From positions 1 through 25,753 of the forward strand of contig CAZOSF010000032.1 of the NCBI GenBank assembly GCA_964582415.1: a stretch of 25,753 nt of DNA, read 5' to 3'. Below are positions 7,037 to 15,412 of the stretch, in pieces (position 1 is the first letter of the stretch; each line of letters opens with the position of its first letter). Made by a program: the position numbers and the translations under genes. Below the pieces are notes generated by a model, which saw only the letters and a list, made by a program, of their open reading frames with translations, did no database searches and was not told where the DNA came from. The DNA comes from CAZOSF01 sp964582415. GTDB lineage: Bacteria; Bacteroidota; Bacteroidia; Flavobacteriales; Flavobacteriaceae.

Positions 7037-7072
7037 TTTTTTGGAAGTCATCATTAATTAAAATCAAAAAAC

Positions 7073-9283
7073 ATGAAAAATACACTATCACTGCTATTTG
7101 CGGTGCTTTTACCTATTTTACTATTTGCACAAAATAGTGTGCAGGGAACCATCAAAGATGAAAATGGCAATCCCATTGATGCTGCTGTTTATCTTCCCCA
7201 GCTCGAAAAAGGGACGATGAGTGATCTCGATGGTAATTTCATCATTAAAAACATTCCTAATGGAACCTATACCATTGTTGCCACTTCTTTGGGATACGAA
7301 TCCCAATCACAAAAAGTAGAATTCACCGGAACCACTGAAGCCACTATCTACTTTCAATTACGACCTAGTGTGGTCGAAATGGAAGAGGTTATCGTATCCA
7401 CTCCATTCCATAAGCTACAGAGCGAAAATGTGATGAAGGTGGAACGCATTTCGGTAAATGAATTACAAAAGAATGGTGCTGTAAATCTTTCGCAAGGGAT
7501 CAGTGCTATAGCCGGTGTTTCCACGATAAGTACCGGAAATGCTATCGGTAAACCTGTCATACGCGGACTTAGCTCCAACAGAGTGTTGACCTATGCTCAA
7601 GGTGTTCGATTGGAAAATCAACAATTTGGGGAGGAGCACGGATTGGGCATTAACGGAGCCGGGATTGGAAGTGTGGAGGTTATAAAAGGGCCAGCCACTT
7701 TGCTTTATGGTAGCGATGCTCTAGGAGGAGTATTATATTTAAATCCCGAGAGTTTTGCCCTCTCAGGAACCACCGATGTTCTTTTAAATAGTGGATATTA
7801 TTCCAATGGAAATGGGTTTCAAGCGAGTGGCGCTGTAAAATCTTCCGGTGAACACTTCAAGTTTCTGGCGCGAGGTACTCGAAATTCCTTTGCAGACTAT
7901 ACCACTGGAGAAGGAATGGATGTAACCAATTCACGATCGAATGAATATGATTTTAAGACGGGAGTACAATATCAAAGGGAACGTTGGAAATCGACCCTGA
8001 GATATAACCTGAATTCTTCTGAAATAGGAATTCCAGAAGAGATCTACACACCTCCTACCGATCGCTCTCCCCTTCTTCCCTTTCAGGAATTGAATAACCA
8101 TATTCTGAGCTGGGAAAATGCGGTGTTCTTCGATAATTCTAGTTTGGATATCAAGCTTGGGTATTTGTTCAATGACCGTAAGGAGTTTGAGGAGTCATTT
8201 GATGAGGCAGAACTTCACATGAAACTGTCCACATTTAACTACAATGTTCAATACCACTTGCCAAAAATGAAATCTTTTGAAACCATTATTGGGATTCAAG
8301 GAATGTTTCAAACCAATAGGAATGAGGGTGAAGAACTATTGATTCCCGATGCAGACAAGGTAGATTTTGGGATTTTTGCTACCACCCATTATCATCTAGA
8401 AAGATGGGGATTCCAAGGAGGACTTCGTTACGATATGAGAAACATCACAACTACTGCTCATGGCGACCCTGAAGAGTTGGAATACATGCCAGCCATTGAC
8501 CGATCGTTCAGTAGTTTCAATGCAGCACTTGGGGCGAAATATGACTTGGCAAAGAAATGGACAATCCGTTTAAACATTGCCAGCGGCTTTAGGGCACCAA
8601 ACCTTTCTGAACTAGCATCTAACGGGATTCATGAAGGCACCAATCGCTACGAAATCGGAAATCCAGATTTGAACAACGAACAAAACCTTCAAACCGATAT
8701 GGTTTTGGAATATCGTAGTGAGCACCTTGAGTTTTATGTCAATGGGTTTTACAATGGTATTGCCGATTATATCTTTATTCGCCCTACCGGAGACATTTTG
8801 GAAGGAGAGGCTGTTTTTGTTTACGAGCAGTTCGATTCCCGACTTTATGGGGGTGAGGTTGGATTCCACTGGCATCCCCACCCATGGGATTGGTTACACT
8901 GGGAAAGCAGTTTTGAAACGGTTACTGGGAAGCTGAAGGATGGTGGCTACTTGCCTTTGATTCCAGCCAATACCTGGACGAACACCCTACGATTTGAGTG
9001 GTCGAAATGGGGAGTGCTGAAAAACCCCAATGGCTTTATTACATTGCGAAATGTTTTTGATCAAGACAATCCAAGTACTTTTGAAACCACTACGCAAGGT
9101 TATGCCTTGTTAAGTCTTGGTTTGGGAAGTAGTGTTGCTTTTGGTAAGACGGAACTAACATGGGGCATTAACATGACGAATGCCTTGGATGAGAACTACA
9201 TCGACCATCTTTCCCGCTTGAAAGGAGATGGTATTGCCAATATGGGCAGAAGCTTAAATGTAAATCTGAATTTAGAACTTTAA
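7073..9283 (+). CDS. TonB-dependent receptor with CarboxypepD_reg-like domain (probable metal or metallophore uptake)
   Basis: The 736-residue product is an outer-membrane active transporter energised by TonB-ExbBD. In order it has a signal peptide ending in LLFAQ (about residue 20), a carboxypeptidase-regulatory-like domain (VQGTIKDENGNPIDAAVYLP to VEF, about 23-84), a plug with GKPVIRGLSSNRVL and the conserved EVIKGPATLLYGSDALGGV (about 195-220), and a beta barrel running to the terminal NVNLNLEL, which ends in a hydrophobic residue as outer-membrane proteins do. It is shorter than SusC proteins and there is no SusD gene nearby, arguing against glycan import. The His/Cys-rich gene upstream points to a transition metal such as zinc or copper, or a haem-like ligand; the substrate is unproven. 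Confidence 0.9.
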   Translation: MKNTLSLLFAVLLPILLFAQNSVQGTIKDENGNPIDAAVYLPQLEKGTMSDLDGNFIIKNIPNGTYTIVATSLGYESQSQKVEFTGTTEATIYFQLRPSVVEMEEVIVSTPFHKLQSENVMKVERISVNELQKNGAVNLSQGISAIAGVSTISTGNAIGKPVIRGLSSNRVLTYAQGVRLENQQFGEEHGLGINGAGIGSVEVIKGPATLLYGSDALGGVLYLNPESFALSGTTDVLLNSGYYSNGNGFQASGAVKSSGEHFKFLARGTRNSFADYTTGEGMDVTNSRSNEYDFKTGVQYQRERWKSTLRYNLNSSEIGIPEEIYTPPTDRSPLLPFQELNNHILSWENAVFFDNSSLDIKLGYLFNDRKEFEESFDEAELHMKLSTFNYNVQYHLPKMKSFETIIGIQGMFQTNRNEGEELLIPDADKVDFGIFATTHYHLERWGFQGGLRYDMRNITTTAHGDPEELEYMPAIDRSFSSFNAALGAKYDLAKKWTIRLNIASGFRAPNLSELASNGIHEGTNRYEIGNPDLNNEQNLQTDMVLEYRSEHLEFYVNGFYNGIADYIFIRPTGDILEGEAVFVYEQFDSRLYGGEVGFHWHPHPWDWLHWESSFETVTGKLKDGGYLPLIPANTWTNTLRFEWSKWGVLKNPNGFITLRNVFDQDNPSTFETTTQGYALLSLGLGSSVAFGKTELTWGINMTNALDENYIDHLSRLKGDGIANMGRSLNVNLNLEL

Positions 9284-9285
9284 AG

Positions 9286-9313
9286 AAAAAGCCCCTTGAC
9301 GGGGCTTTTTTTT
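9286..9313. terminator. bidirectional terminator between convergent genes
   Basis: AAAAAGCCCC (9286-9295), a TTGAC loop and GGGGCTTTTT (9301-9310) form a perfect 10-bp stem with a further T run. It lies between the TonB receptor stop (9283) and the minus-strand gene whose stop codon (9312-9314) overlaps the T run. Its A/T flanks allow it to work on both strands. Confidence 0.85.
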
Positions 9314-9620
9314 AATCATTTACTCTCACCTCAATGGGTTGGGGTACCTGCTGTTTCTTTTCCGAAGAAAAAACAAAGGTGTACAACCACATCAGGGTAA
9401 AGGTTGGAATGAAATCCAAGGGTAGGATTTCCTCCATAAATACGATGAATGCAGCTACCTTACCGGAAGTACCTTCATACATATCGCTCATCTTTTTGGC
9501 AGCAAAAGGGGCCCACAACAGATCTAGAAAGGGTCCGATGCCAGGAATAAGCATTGTAGACATCCCTACAAGATCATAAAAGATCCCATTTCGCAATAAT
9601 TTAAATTTGTTCTTTTTCAT
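9312..9620 (-). CDS. small membrane protein of unknown function
   Basis: The 102-residue product has hydrophobic segments around residues 13-38 (DLVGMSTMLIPGIGPFLDLLWAP) and 55-82 (VAAFIVFMEEILPLDFIPTFTLMWLYTFVF), a basic N-terminus and a polar C-terminus. The I-P-G-I-G-P-F motif and a Leu/Pro-rich second segment suggest a small integral membrane protein. I do not recognise a named family. It lies 47 bases downstream of folE on the same strand, so it may be read from the msrA-folE transcript. Its stop codon sits within the shared terminator. Confidence 0.7.
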   Translation of the reverse strand: MKKNKFKLLRNGIFYDLVGMSTMLIPGIGPFLDLLWAPFAAKKMSDMYEGTSGKVAAFIVFMEEILPLDFIPTFTLMWLYTFVFSSEKKQQVPQPIEVRVND

Positions 9621-9667
9621 GTATTGTCTGTGTCGTTATCGTATACAACGCAATAAGTGTTCCAAAA

Positions 9668-10267
9668 TTATGACAGGTTGGCATCGATGAGTTTCAAAAA
9701 CTCATTGCGCGTTTCAATTTTTTCGAATTGTCCTCGAAATCCTGAGGTTGTAGTCACACTGTTCTGCTTTTGAACTCCGCGCATCATCATGCACATATGG
9801 GCCGCTTCGATAACCACAGCAACCCCTTTGGGTTTTAATGTATCATTGATACATTCCAAAATATCATGTGTAAGTCGTTCCTGCACTTGTAATCTTCTCG
9901 AGAACACATCCACTACCCTAGGAATTTTGCTCAGACCCACAATTTGTCCGTCAGGAATATAGGCAACATGTGCTTTCCCATAAAAGGGAAGGATATGATG
10001 TTCGCACAAAGAATACAATTCTATATCCTTTACAATTACCATATCATGATACTGTTCCTTAAACATGGCCTTTTTAAGTATTTTGGCGGGATCCTGGTTA
10101 TAGCCGGAAGTCAAAAACTGTAATGCTTTTGCCGCACGTACCGGTGTGTCTTTTATTCCTTCTCGGTGAATGTCCTCACCTATTCGGTCTAGCATTTTGG
10201 AATAGTGCTCCTGAATATCATGGGTAGCTTCTTGGTTGTATTCCTCAAAAAATTTGTAGTATGACAT
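9668..10267 (-). CDS. folE: GTP cyclohydrolase I
   Basis: FolE converts GTP to 7,8-dihydroneopterin triphosphate, the first step of tetrahydrofolate synthesis. The 199-residue length is typical. Zinc ligands are visible as C88 and H91 in SLCEHHILPF, and C159 in AHMCMMMRGV. The GTP-binding and catalytic segments KIPRVVDVFSRRLQVQERLT and SVTTTSGFRG are intact, so this is the canonical zinc-dependent type IA enzyme. The start ATG overlaps the msrA stop by one base (TAATG arrangement), indicating translational coupling. Confidence 0.97.
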   Translation of the reverse strand: MSYYKFFEEYNQEATHDIQEHYSKMLDRIGEDIHREGIKDTPVRAAKALQFLTSGYNQDPAKILKKAMFKEQYHDMVIVKDIELYSLCEHHILPFYGKAHVAYIPDGQIVGLSKIPRVVDVFSRRLQVQERLTHDILECINDTLKPKGVAVVIEAAHMCMMMRGVQKQNSVTTTSGFRGQFEKIETRNEFLKLIDANLS

Positions 10268-10809
10268 TAGCTTGTTTTCAATTGATTGGAAAAATAATCA
10301 TTTAATTTCTTAATCTTGGGATCGATCACAAAAGAACAATAGGGTTGTGAACGATGTTCATTGTAATAATTGTGATGCTCGTCTTCAGCAGGATAAAAAG
10401 CATCCAATTCAGAAACCTTGGTTACGATAGGATCCTGAAATATGTTTTGATCTTCCAACTCTTGAATCATCTTCAGGGCGGATTCCTTCTGATACTCGTT
10501 GGTGTAAAAGATTTCACTTCTGTAATGAGTACCGATGTCGTGGCCCTGGCGATTTAAGGTTGTAGGATCATGAGTGCTGAAAAAAATCACCAACAGCGTA
10601 TTGACATCAACAAGCGAGGGGTCGAAAGTAATTTCCACACTTTCCGCATGCCCCGTTCTTTCAGTAATTACCTCACGATAGGCGGGATTTTTAATGGTTC
10701 CCCCGGCAAAACCAGGCCGAACCGATTCCACACCTCTAATGCGCTGAAAAACGGCTTCAGTACACCAGAAGCATCCGCCCGCTAAAACAATTTGTTCTAC
10801 TTTTTTCAT
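10267..10809 (-). CDS. msrA: peptide-methionine (S)-S-oxide reductase
   Basis: MsrA repairs methionine-S-sulfoxide in proteins, using thioredoxin as reductant. The 180-residue protein has the active-site G-C-F-W-C at 12-16 with Cys13 as nucleophile, followed by TEAVFQRIRGV. Other family segments are GHAESVEITFDP, FFSTHDPTTLNRQGHDIGTHYRSEIFYTN, and FYPAEDEHHNYY. There is no fused MsrB domain and no signal peptide, so it is a cytoplasmic single-domain form. It is the first gene of a coupled pair with folE and has a good -7 box upstream. Confidence 0.96.
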   Translation of the reverse strand: MKKVEQIVLAGGCFWCTEAVFQRIRGVESVRPGFAGGTIKNPAYREVITERTGHAESVEITFDPSLVDVNTLLVIFFSTHDPTTLNRQGHDIGTHYRSEIFYTNEYQKESALKMIQELEDQNIFQDPIVTKVSELDAFYPAEDEHHNYYNEHRSQPYCSFVIDPKIKKLNDYFSNQLKTS

Positions 10810-10820
10810 TATACCTTAAA

Positions 10821-10828
10821 CAAAACTA
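10821..10828 (-). promoter_or_regulatory. -7 promoter box for msrA-folE (TAGTTTTG)
   Basis: The minus strand reads TAGTTTTG, an exact TAnnTTTG match, 11 bases before the msrA ATG at 10809. The transcript leader would be very short (about 5 bases). Confidence 0.5.
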
Positions 10829-10946
10829 CAATTTATTAAACCAGCTTCGGATACTTTAACAGAAAATTATCGTCACAGGTTTTCGTTACGGGTTATACTG
10901 TTGTAATATCGTGGGTAATATAGTACTTTCACACTTTCGTACCACC

Positions 10947-11600
10947 ATGATAATAGCCCAGAACATCCATAAGTATTTCGATCAACTTCATGTATTAAAA
11001 GGCGTGAGTTTATCTATCAAAGAAAGTGAAATCGTATCCATTGTAGGAGCCTCAGGTGCTGGAAAAACCACACTTTTACAAATCCTTGGGACCTTAGATA
11101 ATTTTCAGGAAGGAAATCTAAGCATCGATGGAATCGATATTACCACTTTAAACCGAAAGGCACTTGCAAAATTTCGCAATGAAAAACTGGGCTTTATTTT
11201 TCAGTTTCATCAGTTATTACCTGAATTTACGGCCTTGGAGAATGTTTGTATTCCTGCATTTATTGGTGGTAAAGCAAAAAATGAAGCCGAACCCAGAGCC
11301 AGAGAACTCCTATCCTTCCTGGGATTGGCCCATCGAGAACATCACAAACCCAATGCCCTATCTGGTGGAGAACAACAGCGTGTTGCGGTGGCGAGGGCAT
11401 TGATGAATCGGCCGTCTATTATTTTAGCCGATGAACCCAGTGGAAATTTGGATACGGAAAGTGCAGAAAACCTCCACCAACTTTTCTTTAGGCTAAGGGA
11501 TGAGTTTGGGCAAACCTTTATTATTGTTACCCACAATGAAGAACTGGCGGAAATGGCAGACCGTAAATTGGTCATGCAAGACGGCATTATTCTACCCTGA
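10947..11600 (+). CDS. lolD: ABC transporter ATP-binding protein, LolD-like
   Basis: The 217-residue ATPase belongs to the LolD/MacB-type family that powers extraction of lipoproteins from, or export at, the inner membrane. Walker A is GASGAGKTT (34-42), the Q-loop Q86, the signature LSGGEQQR (138-145), Walker B SIILADEP (157-164) with D-loop GNLD, and the switch histidine H196. The family-typical LGFIFQFHQLLPEFTALENV is present. The matching LolC/E permease genes are not in the window, so the assignment to Lol function rather than another MacB-like exporter is inference. The ATG at 10947 is preferred; a GTG at 10911 would add 12 residues with no family similarity. A TIGR02757 gene follows after three bases. 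Confidence 0.85.
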   Translation: MIIAQNIHKYFDQLHVLKGVSLSIKESEIVSIVGASGAGKTTLLQILGTLDNFQEGNLSIDGIDITTLNRKALAKFRNEKLGFIFQFHQLLPEFTALENVCIPAFIGGKAKNEAEPRARELLSFLGLAHREHHKPNALSGGEQQRVAVARALMNRPSIILADEPSGNLDTESAENLHQLFFRLRDEFGQTFIIVTHNEELAEMADRKLVMQDGIILP

Positions 11601-11603
11601 GGT

Positions 11604-12365
11604 ATGACCCGAGCAGAATTAAAGGAATTTTTAGATAGTAAGGCCCAACAATACGAAAATCAGGAATTTATAGATTCCGACCCCATTCAAATACCCCATC
11701 GTTTTAGTTTAAAAGAGGATATTGAAATTGCTGCATTTCTTACGGCAAGTATTGCTTGGGGAAATCGAAAAAGTATTATTAATAGCGCTAACAAAATGAT
11801 GGATCTGATGGGAAATGCCCCCTTCGATTTCGTTATGTCGCACCAAGAGGCAGACCTTAACCGAATAGATGGTTTTGTTCACCGTACCTTCAATGGGGAA
11901 GATCTCAAGCATTTCATCCGTGGATTGCAACATATATATAGGTATCATGGAGGGATGGAAAACCTATTCTCGAAATACTCTGGAGAATTCCTGCACACCA
12001 GTATCCATCAATTCAAAAAGATCTTTTTTGAAATCCCTCACCCAGCACGTACCCAAAAACATGTTTCAGACCCCCTAAAGAATTCTGCCGCCAAACGATT
12101 GCATATGTATTTGCGATGGATGGTGCGTCCCAATACTGCCGGAGTGGACTTCGGTCTATGGAAATCCATACAAACGAGTCAGCTAAGTTGCCCCTTGGAC
12201 GTGCATACAGGAAACATTGCACGTAAGCTGGGAATACTTAAACGCAAACAAAACGACTTCAAAACGCTCACGGAACTAGATACTTATCTTAGAAGTATGG
12301 ATAAAATGGATCCTGTGAAATATGATTTTGCCCTCTTCGGACTTGGAGCCTTTGAAAAATTCTAA
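11604..12365 (+). CDS. TIGR02757 (DUF2400) family protein
   Basis: The 253-residue soluble protein matches the widely conserved but uncharacterised TIGR02757/DUF2400 family. Hallmarks are DSDPIQIPHRFSLKEDIEIAAFLTASIAWGNRKSI near the N-terminus, AAKRLHMYLRWMVRP in the middle, and LDVHTGNIARKLG followed by DPVKYDFALFGLGAFE at the C-terminus. The alpha-helical layout and the D-P-V-K-Y-D-F-A-L-F-G-L-G ending are reminiscent of helix-hairpin-helix DNA glycosylases, but no activity can be read from the sequence. The three-base spacing from the LolD-like gene indicates one transcript. Confidence 0.88.
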   Translation: MTRAELKEFLDSKAQQYENQEFIDSDPIQIPHRFSLKEDIEIAAFLTASIAWGNRKSIINSANKMMDLMGNAPFDFVMSHQEADLNRIDGFVHRTFNGEDLKHFIRGLQHIYRYHGGMENLFSKYSGEFLHTSIHQFKKIFFEIPHPARTQKHVSDPLKNSAAKRLHMYLRWMVRPNTAGVDFGLWKSIQTSQLSCPLDVHTGNIARKLGILKRKQNDFKTLTELDTYLRSMDKMDPVKYDFALFGLGAFEKF

Positions 12366-12446
12366 CCAATTTTTACACTTAATCGGAAATTTCCTACACT
12401 ATCTCGAAATTTTATTATTATGACAGATTTTTCTTACGTTGCTAAG

Positions 12447-12454
12447 TATCTTTG
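12447..12454 (+). promoter_or_regulatory. -7 promoter box (TATCTTTG) within the 12366-12832 gap
   Basis: TATCTTTG exactly fits TAnnTTTG. It lies 374 bases upstream of the next sizeable gene's own promoter region but 7 bases before a run of hairpins ending at a terminator, so it most likely drives a short RNA. The 80 bases before it (12366-12446) hold nothing I can recognise. Confidence 0.5.
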
Positions 12455-12460
12455 CCCTGA

Positions 12461-12650
12461 GAAATGAATGATTACCGTGGTACAATGCAGCAAAACTTTT
12501 CGTTTTTGCTACTATTAAAAGGTATTCAACCGAGGAATTCTATGAAATTCCTATGTAAAAGAAAAATACAGTGGTGAGTGGTTCTTCACTCCAATACTAG
12601 GTAAAACCCTCCCACTGATTGAGCCCTCCACCCCGCGGAGGGCTCTTTTA
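12461..12650 (+). ncRNA. candidate structured small RNA (about 190 nt)
   Basis: This stretch lies between a consensus -7 box and a strong terminator and contains no sizeable ORF. Serial hairpins are visible: AGCAAAA (12489-12495) with TTTTGCT (12504-12510); AGGAATT (12533-12539) with AATTCCT (12546-12552); GAGTG (12576-12580) with CACTC (12587-12591); then the terminator stem at 12621-12645. A 37-codon ORF (ATG 12464 to TGA 12577) runs through the first two hairpins, with no recognisable product. The arrangement suggests a trans-acting sRNA or a housekeeping RNA such as a Bacteroidota 6S-type RNA, although the single long rod expected of 6S is not obvious. A leader for the downstream lipoprotein is less likely because of the intervening terminator. 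Confidence 0.45.
12621..12650 (+). terminator. Rho-independent terminator of the candidate small RNA
   Basis: GAGCCCTCC (12621-12629) and GGAGGGCTC (12637-12645) form a perfect 9-bp GC-rich stem with a 7-base loop, followed by TTTTATTT. The stop of the upstream protein gene (12365) is over 250 bases away, so the hairpin belongs to an RNA started within the gap. Confidence 0.8.
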
Positions 12651-12795
12651 TTTACTTCAATATCCCTTTTCCATATATACCATTTCCATAGGAAGTTCTT
12701 CCCAATCGCCTTAAACAATTTTAACATTTAATTTTAATAAATATGCATTTAATCGATTTTATTGTGGTTTTTGTCGATTATATCGAATATTTATC

Positions 12796-12803
12796 TATGT
12801 TTG
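12796..12803 (+). promoter_or_regulatory. -7 promoter box for the lipoprotein gene (TATGTTTG)
   Basis: TATGTTTG is an exact TAnnTTTG match 29 bases before the ATG at 12833. A TTTG at 12770-12773 could be the -33 element with a 22-base spacer, slightly longer than the usual 19. This box lies inside the reading frame extending upstream to 12743 and argues that the gene starts at 12833. Confidence 0.55.
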
Positions 12804-12832
12804 TTTTAGCGATAACCCCAAATCGATTAACT

Positions 12833-13366
12833 ATGAAAACAAAACTACTTTTGCTATTATCTGGAATGGCTTTATTCATCAGCTGTTCAAATGAACCCTA
12901 CGAATTAAACGACAGTGGAAATTTAATTATTGATGTTCCAGGTCAAGTGGATGACGGTATCACCACCGGAGAAGAAAATCTCTATGAGGATGACCTTATC
13001 GCTGGACAAAACATGGACGCGGGTACTGTAGTCGTAACCATTGTAAATGGTGAGATCGTTGTAACCTATGTAGGTGAAGGTTGGGAAATCACAGAAACCC
13101 ATCTCTACATTGGTCCTGAAGAAGAAATGCCTTCTACCAACAATGGGAATCCTAAAGTTGGGAATTTCCCCTACAAGAACAACCATCCTGCAGGGACTAC
13201 CGAAGTTACTTATACCGGTCCATCACTTTTGGAAGGTGATTGTGTGTACATAGCCGCTCATGCAGTGGTGGTGAACACAACCACAGGACAAACAGAAACC
13301 GCCTGGGCTGCAGGAATCCCTATGGGAGGAAACAACTGGGCAATGGGCTTTGAAGTTTGCTTATAG
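12833..13366 (+). CDS. lipoprotein with a Bacteroidota 'ETHLYIG...GNPKVGNFPYK' domain
   Basis: The 177-residue product has a lipoprotein signal with lipobox F-I-S-C and the lipidated cysteine at residue 18, followed by an acidic linker. The mature region holds a beta-rich module with VVTIVNGEIVVTYVGEGWEITETHLYIG, then GNPKVGNFPYKNNHP, and ends in CVYIAAHAVV and AWAAGIPMGGNNWAMGFEVCL. I have seen this module in secreted Bacteroidota proteins, but its ligand is unknown. Two cysteines in the mature domain (near the CVYIAAH segment and at the C-terminus) may form a disulfide. An in-frame ATG at 12743 is open but would bury the signal peptide 30 residues in, so it is rejected. Confidence 0.8.
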   Translation: MKTKLLLLLSGMALFISCSNEPYELNDSGNLIIDVPGQVDDGITTGEENLYEDDLIAGQNMDAGTVVVTIVNGEIVVTYVGEGWEITETHLYIGPEEEMPSTNNGNPKVGNFPYKNNHPAGTTEVTYTGPSLLEGDCVYIAAHAVVVNTTTGQTETAWAAGIPMGGNNWAMGFEVCL

Positions 13367-13392
13367 TATATGATAAGTAAGTTTAAAGTTGG

Positions 13393-13414
13393 CGCCTCCT
13401 TCGGGAGGCGTTTT
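13393..13414 (+). terminator. Rho-independent terminator with UUCG tetraloop
   Basis: CGCCTCC (13393-13399) pairs with GGAGGCG (13404-13410) around a TTCG loop closed by C-G, the extra-stable UUCG form, and is followed by TTTT. It ends the lipoprotein transcript. Confidence 0.8.
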
Positions 13415-13462
13415 CGATTTACTAAAATGCTATTAATCGCACAGAATTTGTAAATCTATGCC

Positions 13463-13470
13463 TATATTTG
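13463..13470 (+). promoter_or_regulatory. -7 promoter box for the BatA-N operon (TATATTTG)
   Basis: TATATTTG is an exact TAnnTTTG match 16 bases before the ATG at 13487. It probably drives the four-gene run ending at 17623. Confidence 0.6.
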
Positions 13471-13486
13471 ACAAATAAAATTAGGA

Positions 13487-15412
13487 ATGCAGTTTCAACA
13501 CCCTGAAATCCTTTATGCCCTCTTCTTACTGCTCATTCCTATTATTATCCATCTCTTCCAACTTCGAAGGTTTCAAAAAATAGAATTTACTAACGTTGCC
13601 TTCCTTAAAAAAGCAACCCTTCAAACGCGAAAAAGTTCTAAATTAAAGAAGTGGCTAACCCTTCTGGCGAGATTACTCGCATTGGCTTGCATAATATTCG
13701 CCTTTGCCCAGCCCTACACTGCCTCCGATACGGCCCTGAATGCTGAGAAGGAAACCGTTCTGTATCTCGACAACTCCTACAGCATGCAAGCGAAAGGAGT
13801 GAATGGCCCTCTGTTGAAACAAATCCAGCAACGACTTTACGAAAATCTCGAAGGAGATGAAACCCTGAATTGGTTCGACAACTCACAAACAAAACGCCAA
13901 GTAACCCAAAACGACTTTAAGACCGAGATCCTCTCTTTACCCTATTCTTCTAAGGCCCTCTCTCCTTCAGAAGTGTGGTTGAAAGCACAACAGTTGTTTT
14001 CTAAAAGCAAAACAGCCGACAAGCGCCTTATCTGGATCTCCGATTTTCAAAAAAACCAACCGCTCCCAGAACTATCCGATTCCAGTATTGATATACACAT
14101 CATACAACCCCAACCCGTAACTCCTTTCAATCTAAGCATCGATACTGCCTTCATTCAATCGAAAAAAGTGAATTCCATTCAATTGGAAGTATTGGTTTCA
14201 GGAACGGGTGAACTTCCAGAAAATACGGCAGTTTCACTCTATAACAACAACAGATTGATCGCAAAAACAGCTGCCGAATTTCAAGGAAACCAACAAGCCT
14301 CCCTCCTTTTCGATATAGAGGACCCTCAAGGTTTTCAAGGGCGACTTCAATTAAACGATGCCCAACTTCAATACGACAATGAATTGTTTTTCAATATCAA
14401 TTTACAGTTTCCAATCAAAGTCCTTAGTATCAATGAAGCCGACGGAGGGTATCTTCGCAAGCTATACGCCAATGCAGAATATGACTTTACAGAACAATCT
14501 GCCGATAACCTGAATTACAGCGATCTTCCTCAACAGCACTTAATCATATTGAATGAATTGAAGGAGATTCCGATATCCTTAACCAATGCCCTAAGAACAT
14601 ATCAGGAAGGCGGGGGATCGATATTGATTATCCCTTCTAATAATTGTGCCATTGCTAGCTATAACACGCTGATGAATGCATTGGGAATTGGTAGTTTCGG
14701 TGGCAACCAAATCGATTCTGAAAAGAAAATAACGACCATCAATTTCTCACACCCTCTTTACGATAAGGTCTTTGAAAAACAGGTGACCAATTTTCAGTAC
14801 CCTACTGTAACTTCCTATTATTCCCTGATAGGGACTCCCAGCAATGTCCTCCAATTTGAAGATGGCCGTCCATTTCTTGTACAATCTGGGCAAAGCTATC
14901 TTGCAACGGCAGCCTTCAATAAGGATAATTCAAATTTCATCAACTCACCGCTCATCGTTCCCACGTTATTGAACATGGCCCAACAGAGTTTGTCGCTTCC
15001 CGATTTATATTACAATCTGAATACTTCCAATTCGTTTTCACTGCCCATCCCACTTCAGAACGACCAAATCGTTCATTTGAAGGATAGCCTTTCTTCCATC
15101 ATCCCGTTACAGCAATCGAATGCACAAAGTGTCTCCATTACTGTTACCGACGAGCTCAATAGAGCAGGCACCTACGGAGTCTTTCTGGAAGAAACGCCGC
15201 TTCAATATGTGAGCTTTAATTATCCACGCACCGAAAGCGGGATGAGCTATTGGGACCTCTCCTCTTGGGAAGGCGTTACCATGCACGCTTCCTTGGACGA
15301 TCTGTTCCAATCGCTATCGGAAGCGAATCAAATACATTCATTGTGGAAATGGTTTGTTATTTTTGCAGTGTTGTTCCTATTGTTTGAACTGTTTATCCTA
15401 AAATTCCTCTGA
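13487..15412 (+). CDS. BatA N-terminal domain / VWA-like membrane protein
   Basis: The 641-residue protein opens with the BatA/aerotolerance-regulator N-terminal signature (FQHPEILYALFLLLIPIIIHLFQLRRFQKIEFTNVAFLKK), which holds the first membrane segment (about 8-25); the second is about 57-76. A von Willebrand-type metal-site motif D-x-S-x-S is visible at D95, S97 and S99 (YLDNSYSM). The long following region is periplasmic or cytoplasmic and beta-rich. A last membrane helix spans about 618-640. Members of this family are widespread in Bacteroidota and are often linked to envelope or stress functions, but a precise role is not established. It overlaps the next gene by one base. Confidence 0.88.
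   Translation: MQFQHPEILYALFLLLIPIIIHLFQLRRFQKIEFTNVAFLKKATLQTRKSSKLKKWLTLLARLLALACIIFAFAQPYTASDTALNAEKETVLYLDNSYSMQAKGVNGPLLKQIQQRLYENLEGDETLNWFDNSQTKRQVTQNDFKTEILSLPYSSKALSPSEVWLKAQQLFSKSKTADKRLIWISDFQKNQPLPELSDSSIDIHIIQPQPVTPFNLSIDTAFIQSKKVNSIQLEVLVSGTGELPENTAVSLYNNNRLIAKTAAEFQGNQQASLLFDIEDPQGFQGRLQLNDAQLQYDNELFFNINLQFPIKVLSINEADGGYLRKLYANAEYDFTEQSADNLNYSDLPQQHLIILNELKEIPISLTNALRTYQEGGGSILIIPSNNCAIASYNTLMNALGIGSFGGNQIDSEKKITTINFSHPLYDKVFEKQVTNFQYPTVTSYYSLIGTPSNVLQFEDGRPFLVQSGQSYLATAAFNKDNSNFINSPLIVPTLLNMAQQSLSLPDLYYNLNTSNSFSLPIPLQNDQIVHLKDSLSSIIPLQQSNAQSVSITVTDELNRAGTYGVFLEETPLQYVSFNYPRTESGMSYWDLSSWEGVTMHASLDDLFQSLSEANQIHSLWKWFVIFAVLFLLFELFILKFL

Noticed and set aside
12464..12577. A 37-codon ORF in the 12366-12832 gap
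   Set aside because: It lies across two perfect hairpins and has a basic, low-information translation; a structured RNA explains the region better. A leader peptide is not excluded.
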